This document shows, piece after piece, positions 31,125 to 42,662 of a stretch of DNA of 64,000 bases; within the stretch, counting starts at the first letter, position 1, and the number at the start of each line of letters is the position of its first letter. Both the position numbers and the translations under genes were made by a program. The notes under the pieces are model-generated. The model had not been told where the DNA came from. It did not search any database and was given only the letters and a program-made list of their open reading frames with translations. The DNA comes from Camillea tinctor (Eukaryota; Ascomycota; Sordariomycetes; Xylariales; Xylariaceae): assembly GCA_022578605.1 (NCBI GenBank), contig MU394071.1, positions 434,001 through 498,000 of the forward strand. Direction: 5' to 3'.

Positions 31125-33169
31125 AATTAAGTTCTATGTTAACTGTTGTTGCTGCTACTACTTATAAACATGAATCGGTGAGTGGGTATATCAAGCGAAA
31201 AAAAAATCATTTTGTATTGTTTCTATGTAGGTAAGGTAAAGGGGAGGTTGATGTCTATAGATATGTAGTTACATATGTACAGTACGTCAGGGTTTGCATT
31301 CGCATCACTTGGGTATAGTATAGGGGGAGTCAATATGAGGGGGGATTATGATGATGCGTGATGGGTTTAAATGCATTATTGGGGAAGGCCTAAATAAAAG
31401 GACAATATATATATATATACATTCAAAGTAAATAAAAACGAAAACAAAATACAACAAGAAATAAATTAGAATTGCCTCCGCGGTGCTACTATAACACTCA
31501 CTACCTATCATAAATGTGACTTGACTTAGACGGCTCTTGTGTCACAACGACGAGATGGTAGACGGTAAAGACCGAGAGAATCGAGGTCAGTTTTCAGGTT
31601 AGAACGGAGCAGTGTAATGTGTCCCAACGACTCGGAGCCGAGAAAGTCACTGCTACTAACTTACATAATATTTCTAGATCCATTCCAAGCATGGGACGTA
31701 CCTACACCAAATCAAATGTGGATATCTTTTTCACATGTTAATTGACCGTCTTATAAGGGGGGAAATTGAAAAAGAGAAAAAAAAAACCGCCTTATTGGAG
31801 CTACGTGGACGTATGAAGTGTTCTGATTTTGCGGTATTACCACGTGATTTTTCGTTACCTTTTATGTCGATGGATTAGGATAAGGATAGTGATGGGGGAT
31901 CTAGAACAAGTGATAGACCTGGGCTGGGAAAATCACATCTGGCGGTATTGAAATGCAGATGCGTCGGTTATTTACTTTTATGTTATTCCGTACTTGGAGT
32001 AAGTGACATACGTTAGGTACGAGCAATTGATTCAAGGTAAGCTCATATGCAGTGTAGAAAAGACCAATCCGATGCCAATTAAAGATGATTAGCAAAAGAT
32101 ATCATCAATTGACCGCCAAAAAGAAAAAAAAGAAGAAAAAAAACACTAGATGCCTTCTTCTAGAATACCTACCATGTATAGAAACTTATTCGGTAGTTGG
32201 TGTACGTGTACATACGGCCAAGGTAGGTAGTAAGTAAATAGGTTATGTAGGGTAGGGACTTAACGGATATTGTTGGTCAAGGGCCAATCAAAAGCAGCAA
32301 CGGCTGTTAACTGGGGTGTTTTATATGGGGCAAATCCACGTGCCTGGGCTGACCAGACTTACCAACTCACGCTACCTATATTCCATTTACACGCTAGTGT
32401 AGTATACATATGTACACTAACAACCCCCTATTTTTTTTGTGTGTCTGTCTTTTCCCTCCTCTATCCAAGGGACCAAATTTCGTAGCATGGACCAGGGGTG
32501 GTTTAAAGTGTAGAAAAAAATCAATTAACAATAAAAAAAAAAGGTGAAAGATTAACCAAAGTTAGTGCATGGTTCGACAAATCGACCCATCATGATCTGA
32601 GACACGCCGATGTGCGCTACGAATCGGCTCTTGGAAACACGCCAGAATTTTCTCTTCTCCGACTTTTTGATTGTAGCTGTCATCGTACTTGCCTTTCTCT
32701 CTGTCTCTCCTTCTCCTTGCAGTTTATTGTTGTATTGTGCCTAACACATAACACTAATAAACGCAAGGCTACCAATTAAACTTCACAATTGACAAGGTAC
32801 AAGGTACAAGGTACAGGCTATAAGGTTATAAACTTTCAAGCTACATAATCTCACCAACCCTCGGCCTTCTTATTATTTGTTCTTTATCTTTTCTTTTTTT
32901 CTTTTTTTTCTTCCTCCTCCGAACTACCGCTCCGAACTTTTATCATCCCCCCCCGTCCATACCTACCATACCAATCCTATCCATAACCAATCCACACCGA
33001 CTACCACCTCTCTTCTCTTTTACGTATTTTTTTTCTTCTCCTAAAGAAACACCAATTCATACCCATTGATGAGAAACGACATCTATTCTCGAATCGAGAT
33101 CCGACCATCGTGAATATAGCAACCAACTTAATAAATAATATAATAATACAACCGACCTAGTAATTCCCC
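31125..33169. other. 2-kb spacer and ERG1 promoter
   Basis: The left part is AT-rich with a TA microsatellite near 31407-31420. The right part is the long upstream region of ERG1, with an ACAAGGT triplicate (32792-32812) and T/C-rich leader. No gene supported. Confidence 0.6.
32792..32812. repeat. ACAAGGT x3 tandem repeat
   Basis: Three perfect 7-nt units about 360 nt upstream of the ERG1 start codon. Confidence 0.75.
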
Positions 33170-34672
33170 ATGAGCGCAACAACCAGCACCGTTGAAAACC
33201 TCGCCCTCCGGCGGACCACCTACCACGAGGCCGATGTCGTGGTAGTAGGTGCCGGTGTCTTTGGCTGTGCCGTTGCCTTTGCTCTTGCCAACCAGGGACG
33301 AAGCGTTATACTGCTCGAGAGATGGATGAAGGAACCCAATCGCATTGTGGGCGAGCTGTTGCAGGCCGGGGGACTGAATTCGCTACGGAAGCTGGGGCTG
33401 GGTCACTGCGTAGACGACATTGACGCTGTACCATGCTACGGCTTCAGCGTCTTTTTCCACGGCAAGAATGTCGAGATGCCCTACCCTTGCGTAGAGGGCC
33501 TGGTGGACAACAGCGGCAAGCCCATCGCCGCCGCTAATGGATCCGCCCACCCCAAAAAGGAGCTCCCGCGGCCCGAGGGTCGGAGTTTCCACCACGGCCG
33601 CTTCATCATGCAGCTGCGGCGGGCGTGCCTCAACCACCCCAACATCACCGTCGTCGAGACCGAGGCCGTCGACACCATCAAGGGCGACCACAACCCCGAG
33701 ATCCTCGGCGTGCAGACCCTAACCCTCAACCCCAGCACCGGCAAGAAGGAGCCCGACACCTTCTTCGGCCAGCTGACCATCGTCGCCGACGGCTACGCCT
33801 CTAAGTTCCGCAAGCAGTACCTGACCCAGACCCCCGTGGTGCGCAGCAAGTTCTACGCCCTCGAGCTGCAGGACTGCCAGCTCCCCTCCCCGAACCACGG
33901 CCACGTCGTCATCGGCGCCTCGGCCCCCGTCCTGCTCTACCAGATCGGCTCGCGCGAGACCCGCGTCCTCGTCGACGTGCCCGAGCGCCTGCCCGAGGCC
34001 TCCCCCGCCAACGGCGGCGTCCGCGGCTACATGGCCAACGTGGTGCTGCCCGCGCTGCCGGCCTCGGTGCAGCCGTCCTTCCGCGCGGCGCTCGAGCGCG
34101 ACGCCAAGATCCCTCAGTCCATGCCCAACAGCTGGCTGCCGCCGACGCGGCAGTCCATCCCGGGCATGCTGATCCTCGGCGACGCCATGAACATGCGGCA
34201 CCCGCTCACGGGCGGCGGCATGACCGTGGCCTTCAACGACGTGGCGGTGCTGGCCGACGAGCTGGCCCCCGAGAAGGTGCCCCAGCTCGGCGACGCGCGC
34301 GCCGTCGCCACCGCCATGTCCCGCTTCTACGCGCGCCGCAAGCAGCTCACGTCCATCATCAACGTGCTCGCCCAGGCCCTCTACAGCCTCTTCGCCGCCG
34401 AGGACGCCAACCTGGCCAAGCTGCAGCGCGGCTGCTTCGCCTACTTCGAGCGCGGCCACGTGGCCCAGCCCATGGGCCTGCTCGGCGGCCTGCTGCAGAA
34501 GCCCCTCGTGCTCGCCTACCACTTCTTCTCCGTCGCCTTCCTCGCCATCTGGCTCGACTGGCGCGACACCGGCCTGTGGAAGATCCCCGTGCTGCTGTGG
34601 AACGCCGTCGCGCTGCTGTGGACCGCCAGCGTGGTGTTCTTGCCCGTCATGTGGAGGGAGCTCATGTGGTAG
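33170..34672 (+). CDS. ERG1: Squalene monooxygenase (squalene epoxidase)
   Basis: FAD-dependent ER enzyme that converts squalene to 2,3-oxidosqualene, the first oxygen-requiring step of ergosterol synthesis and the target of allylamine antifungals. Intronless, 500 residues. FAD-binding Rossmann motif VVGAGVFGCA at 25-34, ERW near 50, second FAD motif GDAMNMRHPLTGGGM at 337-351, and C-terminal hydrophobic segments (about 430-495) that anchor it in the membrane. Coding GC is very high (C-rich third positions) compared with the AT-rich flanks. The long upstream region fits a regulated sterol gene, though I saw no certain sterol-response site. Confidence 0.97.
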   Translation: MSATTSTVENLALRRTTYHEADVVVVGAGVFGCAVAFALANQGRSVILLERWMKEPNRIVGELLQAGGLNSLRKLGLGHCVDDIDAVPCYGFSVFFHGKNVEMPYPCVEGLVDNSGKPIAAANGSAHPKKELPRPEGRSFHHGRFIMQLRRACLNHPNITVVETEAVDTIKGDHNPEILGVQTLTLNPSTGKKEPDTFFGQLTIVADGYASKFRKQYLTQTPVVRSKFYALELQDCQLPSPNHGHVVIGASAPVLLYQIGSRETRVLVDVPERLPEASPANGGVRGYMANVVLPALPASVQPSFRAALERDAKIPQSMPNSWLPPTRQSIPGMLILGDAMNMRHPLTGGGMTVAFNDVAVLADELAPEKVPQLGDARAVATAMSRFYARRKQLTSIINVLAQALYSLFAAEDANLAKLQRGCFAYFERGHVAQPMGLLGGLLQKPLVLAYHFFSVAFLAIWLDWRDTGLWKIPVLLWNAVALLWTASVVFLPVMWRELMW

Positions 34673-36672
34673 GGTAAGGTAAGCAAGGGGAGAGGAGGGA
34701 AGGAAAGTGAGGGGGATACGAAAGAAGAGAGTAGAGAAGAAAAGAGAAAATCAGGACCTAAATTAAGCTTTACTTGGGTTTGCTGGTAGTAATGGAATGG
34801 AATGACGCTTATTTTTTTTTTCTCTCTCTCTCTCTGAAAGGTATGAGTTTAGAGAGGAAGGGGGTATATAAGAGAAGCGAGCGAGAAAGATAACATTATT
34901 AAACGAGAAAAATAAACGAGATGTTCAAGAGAATTTAAGATATAGTTCGGTTTTTATACCCATTATTTTTTATTATTTTTTATTTTATACCTAGAATAAA
35001 TAAATATATTATGTTATGTGTTCTACATTGGCCTTGGTCGTGATGCTCTGGTGCTGCGGGTTAGGGCTGAAGATAACTTAGATGTGTGTTTGTGACTTGG
35101 GGTTTTCTGCTTGGAAGGGAAGGGGTGGGAAGGGGGAAGGGGGAAGGGGGGGGGAAGAGGGGGGAGAAAGGCGGATGGCGTGGACTGTGTGTATAGGGTT
35201 GGTTATGTGTAATGCATAGGATAGGTTATATCATTGTTTACAGCATGACGGGGAGAGGCGAGATAGTGTAAGCTAACCTGGCAACATTAGAGAATACCTG
35301 GACTGGTGTAGAAAGGGGGGTTAGGGTGTGGTTCGTAGATACGTGGAATAAGAAGAAAGGGGAGAGGTAGATGGTTAGGCAAAGACGGTTAACCAAAGGT
35401 AGATGGCTAGGAGAGGCCAAGCAGGTTAACCTACTTTATGAAAGAAAAAGGATTTTGCTATTCCCCTCCCCCCCCCTTTTTCTCTTCTTGTCTCGTTGAT
35501 GGGTTCGAGCACCCCTGAGTTTGGCATGCCGCACGATATAACATGTATCCTCTGACTAGCGTTGGTGTAACCTCCGCGTTTCTATGTAATCCTGTGCGAA
35601 CTGGTCTAGGTGTAAGTTGCCGGGTTTCCCGTTGCCTAGCACGCGGTGCTTGGATGGGTAGCGGAGCGGAATATAGGGAGCAGAGTAGGATACAGCTAGC
35701 TAGGGGTGGGAAGCGGAACTTTCTTTCTTTCTTTCTCTAGAGGGTGAGGGTTAGGTAGAGTTCGATATGTTTCGTTCCACGTAGCTATCTAAGCTACCTC
35801 TCGTCTCATATCCTTCTTCTCACGGCTGACCTTCCAAACCCCAAACCCCGCTCCTCTTCTTCACCGATGGCATGGGTTATATATACAATCCCACGACACC
35901 TGCTATCGCCTCCCTCGTACCCAAGGTTTATTTGGATACGCCGATAGCTGGTTTGCCTCTCTACTGGACTGCTGGACTACCGGATTACCTTGGGTAGACA
36001 GAGAGAGGGGGAGGGAGAGCGGAGAGCGGAAATGAAGGAATGGGCTTCAAAAATAGGAAGCATTTCACGCAGGACACCTAATCTACCTAGCCAGCTACGC
36101 AATATAATCCACCCTATCCCCTTTCATTGTTCCATAGCTATAATACCTACCTCAGGCTAGACCTTTCTATAATTCCCCAGCACCATTCAACCCCCTCCCT
36201 CCGCACCCCCTCCCCTCGAAAAAATAAGTTTATGTATATATATTATATTTCTTCTCCAATATACGCACCCCAAAAGATACCGCTCTCCAGCCAAGCCGCC
36301 CCTTAAGTGCAGTCAGTACATATCAAACCTTCCTTCTATGTCTGCTTGCCTTGCAGAATAGGCCATCTCGCTCTCCTCTTTCTCTCTCTCTCTCTCGGGA
36401 TACTAGGTACATAGCTAGGTTAGGTTAAGCTACCTAACCGTCCAACCCCGTGCTCCATTTCAAAACCTGGGTATAACAAATGCAAAAGGCCATCGCATAT
36501 CAATACATACACATCAAAGGCAACCGATCACAAACGATACCAATTAACTCTCAAGCCCATGAGCCGTTTTCATTTATTTATTTCTTTTTTATCTTAACCC
36601 TATATTCCCTTTCATGTTTCCTTATACATAATCCCTATCCTCCCTCCCCCTTTCCCCCCAGCCGCATCCACA
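34673..36672. other. 2-kb spacer, convergent ERG1 and ALG5
   Basis: 3' regions with CT, G-rich and A/T tracts (TC run near 34823-34835; G-rich run near 35120-35165). No gene or tRNA seen. Confidence 0.6.
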
Positions 36673-37988
36673 TCACGTCAGCCGTCTCCGATACACGCCC
36701 ATCATCCAGCTGGCGCGCAGCACCGCGAGGCCGAGGGCCATCTTGATGCTGTCCTGTATGACGTTGAGCTTGCTCCCGCCCACCTCGTGCCAGTCGATAG
36801 GGACCTCCGCAACCTTAATGCCGGGGCTGGTGCCGATGACGGCGCCGCCGCTGCCGAGGACGGGGACGGCGGGGGCCGACTCGGCCAGCATGAGCATCTC
36901 GATGTCGAAGATCCAGCCCTCGGCGTGCATGTAGGGCACGATGTGGGGCAGGGCGGCGCGCGAGAATAGCTTGAAGCCGCACTGGGTGTCGCGGATGCGC
37001 GAGGTGGCGGGGGGCGTGAGGATCATGAGCACGAGGTGGAAGGAGCGCATCAGAAAGTTGCGCAGGGCCGAGCGCTGCACCACGGCGGCGCTGCCGACCA
37101 GGTGCCCGCGGCTGCCGATGGCGAGGCCCCGGTGGCTGCCGTCGACCACCTCCTCGCAGCCCTCGAGCAGCTTGGCCAGGTCGCTGAACTTGGAGGCGCC
37201 GTCGGCGTCGGCGAAGAGGGCGTACTCGCCGCGCACGTGGCGCAGGCCGTGCGTCACGCTGCCGCCCTTGCCGCGGTTCTTCTCCAGCGTCACGACGCGC
37301 AGGATGTCGTGGAGCCCGTGCTCGCGCGCGAACTGCAGCGCTACGTCGACGGTCTTGTCCTTGCTGCCGTCGTTTACGATGATGATCTCGTAGCCCGTCA
37401 GGTCTTCCCGCGGCGCGTTGAGCATGTGGTGGCGGCGGGGACTCGGAGACCTGGATAAGGGCTTCTTGATGGTGTTGGGGTTCAGGTGGGTAGAGCGGCC
37501 GAAGGTGGCGTCGAGGTATTCGACGGCTTCTTCCAGCGTAGGCAGGATGCGGTCCTCTTCGTTATAGGCGGGGAAGACGACGCTCATGCGCACTTCGGCC
37601 GGCTCAATGGATCCGGTGTCGGGAACGAAGCTCGCATGGGGGTTGTTCAGGTCCTGGGTCTCGCTCTTGTGGCGCTCGGCTAGCCATCGGTCGTGCCAGC
37701 ACGGCAGCTGGCGTGTAACAGTTTCTTTGCCATTGGGGGTCGTGGTAATGTAGGTTCTCTCGGACGGGAGCACGGGGCGGGGTTTGGGCGCAACAAGGTG
37801 AAGAACAGCGTAGAGCTGGAGAGCGAGCGCATATAGCATTAGCAAAAAGAGAGGATTGAACAGGTAAGGTGCCCACTTACAGTATAGAATGCGACCACGA
37901 CTAGCGCGACAAAGGCGGCTAACAAGATATGAGAAGGCGTCTCCTTCACAGCGGTTATGAGGGAATCCATTGAATCCATTGAATCCAT
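36673..37988 (-). CDS. ALG5: Dolichyl-phosphate beta-glucosyltransferase
   Basis: ER-membrane GT2-family enzyme that makes dolichyl-P-glucose for N-glycan precursor assembly. Two exons, 37988-37881 and 37815-36673, separated by a 65-nt intron in phase 0; 416 residues. Exon 1 encodes MDSMDSMDSLITAVKE and one membrane segment (ILLAAFVALVVVAFY). The GT-A domain follows: VVFPAYNEEDRI, IIVNDGSKDKT, KNRGKGGSVTHG, and the DxD-type FADADGASKF. The C-terminal part has RDTQCGFKLFSR and PIDWHEVGGSKLNV. The frame continues open upstream into the intron and past it in another frame, so a naive start at 38046 would be wrong. MDS is repeated three times at the start (see findings). Confidence 0.95.
37962..37988 (-). 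repeat. ATGGATTC(A/C) x3 at the ALG5 start
   Basis: Three 9-nt in-frame tandem units give three consecutive start codons (37988, 37979, 37970). Confidence 0.9.
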
Positions 37989-38928
37989 TTTGGTGGTGCC
38001 TTGGAGGAGGATTGAAGTGAACGCTACTAGTCAGTCCCACACACACAAATTAAATGGAGTTGATCCTGCTTGGCTTGAGCGGTACAGGACGGGACGAGAA
38101 GGCGATCACAGCAAAACTCCCTCTTTTTTTTACATATCTATTTGTTGGTTGGTGATTTCTGCCGCATCAAGGTGGTATATGTAAAGGTTCAGGTTGCTAA
38201 GAAATAGATCGGGATTGAGAATAGATAAGTACTAGGTCAGGTTACCTAGGTTATGTAAGTATAAGTACTATCCATGTAACCTAGAATAAAACTTTAATAA
38301 TAACTTTGAACTTTGAAATGGCCACGTTTTTTTCGAAGGCTTGCTGCATCAGCGCAAACGTCAGCTTCTAGGCTTGGCAGGGTCTGTCCAGCTCTAGCTT
38401 TTAGCGGAGTAAAACCTAAAACCCCTCCTCCCCTGCAAGTCCTTGTCCCCTGCAGCCCCTGCTATGTACGATGCCGTTAGTGTTCTCCACTTTGGTGATC
38501 GCAAACTGCGCAAGGCAGCCCTACCTTGTCTTGTACATAGTATTTCCGGGTTGACTTCGCCTCAAGTTAAAAATAAAAAGCCACAGTTACTACGATTAGC
38601 AATTCGACTTATATACCTAGTACCTATAGGTTATGTCATCTAGACACCAAACCATCCTGACCCCTGTTCCCGTATAGTTTAGACGAATTGATAAAAAGGC
38701 ATATTGATCTAACCTAAGCAACACACCATCTTCATATAGGTAAGATCGAGTTTTACAACCACTCACCATGTACTACTACTCAATAACAAACCAGATGGGT
38801 TATTTGTTCCTCTTGATACTCGCATCAGACGTGGGATTGGAAAATTGCTGTATAACTACCTAGGAACAAACACTATACCTAGGTTACATTGAGAGGCAAA
38901 CATCCCTTATACTCGCTCAACACTGCCT
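37989..38928. other. Intergenic
   Basis: ALG5 upstream region, then the 3' region of the GH5 gene. Several CCTAGG-centred short palindromes (e.g. near 38244-38252). No gene. Confidence 0.6.
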
Positions 38929-40280
38929 TTACGTGTATCCCGCGCAGACATCCTGATAAACGTTCTGTTCCAGCCCCGCCGCATCCGTCGGGATATAGTT
39001 CAGGTACGTCGCATACGAGTACGTCCACCGTGGGTCATTCAGCTCCGTCTTCCACGTCCAGTACACCCACCCGGCCATGCCGGGCTTCTCGTACAGCTGC
39101 TGCTGCGCGGTGAAGAACCTCCGGAAGAACGCCGCGTCCTGCCAGTCCACGCCCGACGTCATGCTCCACTCGCCCGTGATCTCGAAGTCCTCGCCCGCGA
39201 CCACCCGCGAGTCGCTGCACGCGCTGTGCAGCAGGCTGTACGGGTCGCCGTTGTTGTCCCCCTGCGCGAACCCGATGTAGTTGTGGTCGTCGAACCCGGT
39301 CATGGGCGCGTTGGCCACGCCCGCGTTGCTCCGCGCGTCGCCCGACCCCCAGTTGCGCGACATGAACTGCACGTGCAGCTTGCGGTCGTCGGCGACGTTC
39401 GCCTCGGCGTCGCGCACCGCCTTGAGGGCGTTCGGGTAGTACTCGTCCAGCAGCCCCGGCACCTCGCCGGGCGCGGGGTACCGGCTGCCGTCGTGGCTCG
39501 ACACCGGCTCATTGAGCACCTCGATCATGCCCACCGACGCGTAGGCCGGGTTGCTGTGGATGCGCGCCGTCATCCACGAGAGCCACCGCTCGGCACGCCC
39601 GTAGTTGTAGCTGTTGAAGAACCCCGCCGGGTTGGGGTTCTGCCCCGTGAAGGCGTCCTGTTGCTGCCCGCCGGGCGCGCCGTGGAAGTCGATGATCACG
39701 TACATTCCTAGGTCGGTGGCCTTCTGGACGACGGCGTCGAGGTAGGGCAGCATGGCGTTGCCGTCAGCAAAGGGCTCGCTTGCCGTGTCGACGATATCGG
39801 TGTAAGACCAGTAGCCGATGGGGATGCGGATGGTGTTCAGCCCCACGTCGTGGATCGACTGGACTGTGTCGCTATTAACCCAGGTTCTCCAGTGTTCTTC
39901 AAAGACCCGGTTGCCTTCCGCACGATTGTCGCCGGTGTAATGATGAAGCATGCAATCGAATTCCGAAGGGTCTGCGTTCATGTCGCAGCCCATTTTGCTC
40001 CATTCATCTGGCATTAGCCATGGTTCGCAGATCAGCCAGCCTAGATTGATTGGTAAGCTTGAGATGCCTCTTTCGAAGAGATAAGTTGCGTCAACCTACC
40101 ACCTAAATTGACTCCGCGGATTTTGGTAACACCATTAGGCAAGTTAGGTTCGAAACGCTTGTCGAGCCTCTCAATGGGAGTAGTCCGGTTGAATGCTGCG
40201 AGATCTCGGTCCTGTGGAAGCCACGCGCGGACGGTGGTGGTGATAAGGGCCAGTGTAAGAATATTAGTATACCACATCAT
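38929..40280 (-). CDS. Secreted exo-beta-1,3-glucanase, GH5
   Basis: Cell-wall or storage beta-glucan hydrolase. Two exons, 40280-40100 and 40040-38929, with a 59-nt intron; 430 residues. Signal peptide MMWYTNILTLALITTTVRA, then a short propeptide ending in a Kex2 site (ERLDKR, near residue 42). GH5 landmarks: GVNLGGWLICEPW across the splice junction, NTIRIPIGYW, VIIDFHGAPGGQQ, acid/base Glu about 238 in LNEPVSS, DDHNYIGF, nucleophile Glu about 351 in ITGEWS, and GWVYWTWKTE near the C-terminus. This matches the GH5_9 exo-1,3-glucanases (yeast EXG1-like). Complete and probably active. A second Met (40277) could also start. Confidence 0.95.
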
Positions 40281-40927
40281 GATTTTACAGATGAGGGCTG
40301 TGAAGCCGTAATGTGATACTAACGAAACTTAACTTAATATTATGTAGACCGAGATCAATCATTCAGATCGATGGGGGAGTGTTCACTTATTTGTAGACAC
40401 ATTCTTCGTCTATTGACCAATGATACGGCATACCTTGGTATTACCTATTGAAGCGAAGATCGCGCGATAAACTTTTCTTTTGTGGTCGTCGCTTACACAC
40501 GCCATAAGACAGGTCCCACTGGAATTAGTAACGTTTTCCCAGGAGCAGGTAACATACCCAGCAATTCTACTCAGCTGGGTGAGACAATATTGAAGTTTAT
40601 CGAATAGTAGTAAGCAAATATAATATGGCAAGCGTCAGCAGCCACGGCTGTGAGATGTGTGGATTCATGCGTTGCTGACTGGATGAGATAACGGCCGCTG
40701 AGAGGAGCTGAAAAGAATACAGTGTGACCGTTAGGAGAGTGGCGTTCAGGGGTATCTTGAAGGCCAATTGCCAGAGACTAGTCGATACATGTCTGATGAT
40801 TCTTATTATACAATTGACTTCTCCTATCTGTTTATGTGACAAGTTTAATTCTCTTTGAGAGAGAATCCCACACACCCAGGTAATCTTGTGGTGTAAGTGC
40901 CTGCATTCAAAAACTAGAGTATTCGTT
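40281..40927. other. Intergenic
   Basis: Upstream of the GH5 gene. The frames at 40410-40875 are not supported. Confidence 0.55.
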
Positions 40928-41338
40928 TTAGAACGGCCTGATGAACCAGCTTCCTCCTGGGATAAAGTAACCTTGTATAGGCTTGGTCTCCCTAGGGTCT
41001 TCGATCTGATTTCGGGTATTTAGTGTAGCTTGACGTGTTGCTTTTGCCGATTTGTCTGTGCGGATTTGCTTCCTTGTCATTCGTGTGAGTATATTATAGG
41101 TTGCCTTAGCCGATGGGCTAAGCGCTAGCGAGTAGTATGTCTTGTTTGAGCCAGAGGTATCAGCACAGAAATTCAAAATCGTAAAAGTTGATTCATTTCG
41201 TACACCCAGTCTCCTTATTTCCTCAATTGACGGTCTGTCCCCAAAATAAGGCTGAGGCAGAATTGTAGGTATCAGCTCGATGGGGTAGGAAAAGCTTCGT
41301 GGTGATAGAACCCAAAAAATACATACAATTCTTCTCAT
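40928..41338 (-). CDS. Doubtful hypothetical protein, 136 residues
   Basis: Open frame starting MRRIVCIFWVLSPRSFS, which could be a weak signal peptide, and ending GGSWFIRPF. Two N-glycosylation-type sequons (NES, NKT) and a Lys/Arg/Thr-rich C-terminal half. No known domain. It lies in ordinary AT-rich DNA with no clear promoter, so it may be chance. Confidence 0.25.
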   Translation of the reverse strand: MRRIVCIFWVLSPRSFSYPIELIPTILPQPYFGDRPSIEEIRRLGVRNESTFTILNFCADTSGSNKTYYSLALSPSAKATYNILTRMTRKQIRTDKSAKATRQATLNTRNQIEDPRETKPIQGYFIPGGSWFIRPF

Positions 41339-42662
41339 ATATATATACTATTGTTGTAGGGACTAGGGGAGCCAGGAACTATATATTGGTTTTATATAAT
41401 ACGTTACTTTGTGAAGATAGTTTTGGCCTTCCTCCTCTTTCTTTAAACAGTTAGCTACGTAGTTACACCTTATGAAGATGAATTATTTCCTTTGTCTTGT
41501 TTTCAACTGTAAGTCATTTTCAGTATAAGTAAAACATATGATAGCGAAATGTCTCTAACCCAAAGCTATATACAGTCTCCAGTCTCTCACAGACTCATAT
41601 ATGTTGGTAGGGGTCTCCTCAACCACCAGCACAATGTATATATACAATTTTTATATAATATACTTTTTAATGTAATATGTGAGGATATTTTGTGAACCAA
41701 TATTGATGTTTTGTCAATAAATTGTAATACATAAGATGGTCAAATTTACAGGGCTCGATTTAATTAAGAAAGGACTTTAGAAAGCACTTATAAAAAACAA
41801 ACTTATTGTTTAGAAATTCAAGATATCTACTATTTTAATCAAAACACCCTTAATTGAAAGACCTACGTTTATCTCATGGAATCTTCATAACTACTAAGGT
41901 TACATATCTACTAGGTACTTATGGCACTAGCGACGACTGGCATCTCTTCTCTCACTTCATACACCGTATCTACCAGTGCTAGTGGGTCTGTTTAACTATC
42001 TACTACCTACCACCAACTTAGATCACAATGTGGATTAAAGTCTTCTTTAGCGGACTAGTAAGTTAGGGTATGTAGTTATCAGACGAATGATTGTAACTTG
42101 ATAGGAATATCTTCGCCACCTTAATAAAATTGCGGCCCCTCTGAGAAAGTATAGTACGAAGCAATGTCCTAAGTGTCTGTTCTTCAGTAAGTCCATAGTG
42201 GACCTGTACTATCTTTTTCGGATCCGATGTCCCGTCGTTGTGGGTACGGCAACGTCGCAGGTGGCCGAGAGATGCCCGAACTTGTGGATCTGCCGGCTCG
42301 TGCTCAAGAGTAATCGCCGAACATCAACAAGACGAGACAGAGAGGACCGTGAGATGTTTCGCTTTGGTTTACATACATACACACACATACATGTATGCAC
42401 ACGCGCATATTACTTCCGAAATGAGACGGGGGTCCCGCCTTATGCGTTGTTTTCTTTGCTTCTTATGTCTTTCTTCTGTGCCGTCACCTTGAACCGATCC
42501 TTTTTTTTTTTGAAACCGCCACCAGGGTAACGCCAAGCAGGCAATTATACATACAGTTTTATAGTGTGAAAGTTCGATCCCGGTCAAAGTATGTGTTAGA
42601 ACATGTAGGCAGTAGATCTAGATATATACAAAATACAAAATACCAAAAATCTCAAATCATCT
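41339..42662. other. AT-rich spacer
   Basis: AT-rich DNA with short TATATA runs and no gene. Unlike the terminal AT block it retains normal TpC and GpA. Confidence 0.55.

Noticed and set aside
33719..34522. 267-codon minus-strand frame inside ERG1
   Set aside because: Antisense shadow of the highly GC-rich ERG1 coding sequence; its His/Gly/Val/Glu-rich translation has no domain.
37816..38046. ALG5 frame extended upstream to 38046 (MCVGLTSS...)
   Set aside because: This reads through the intron and uses the wrong frame of exon 1; the spliced product starts with the usual MDS and a membrane anchor.
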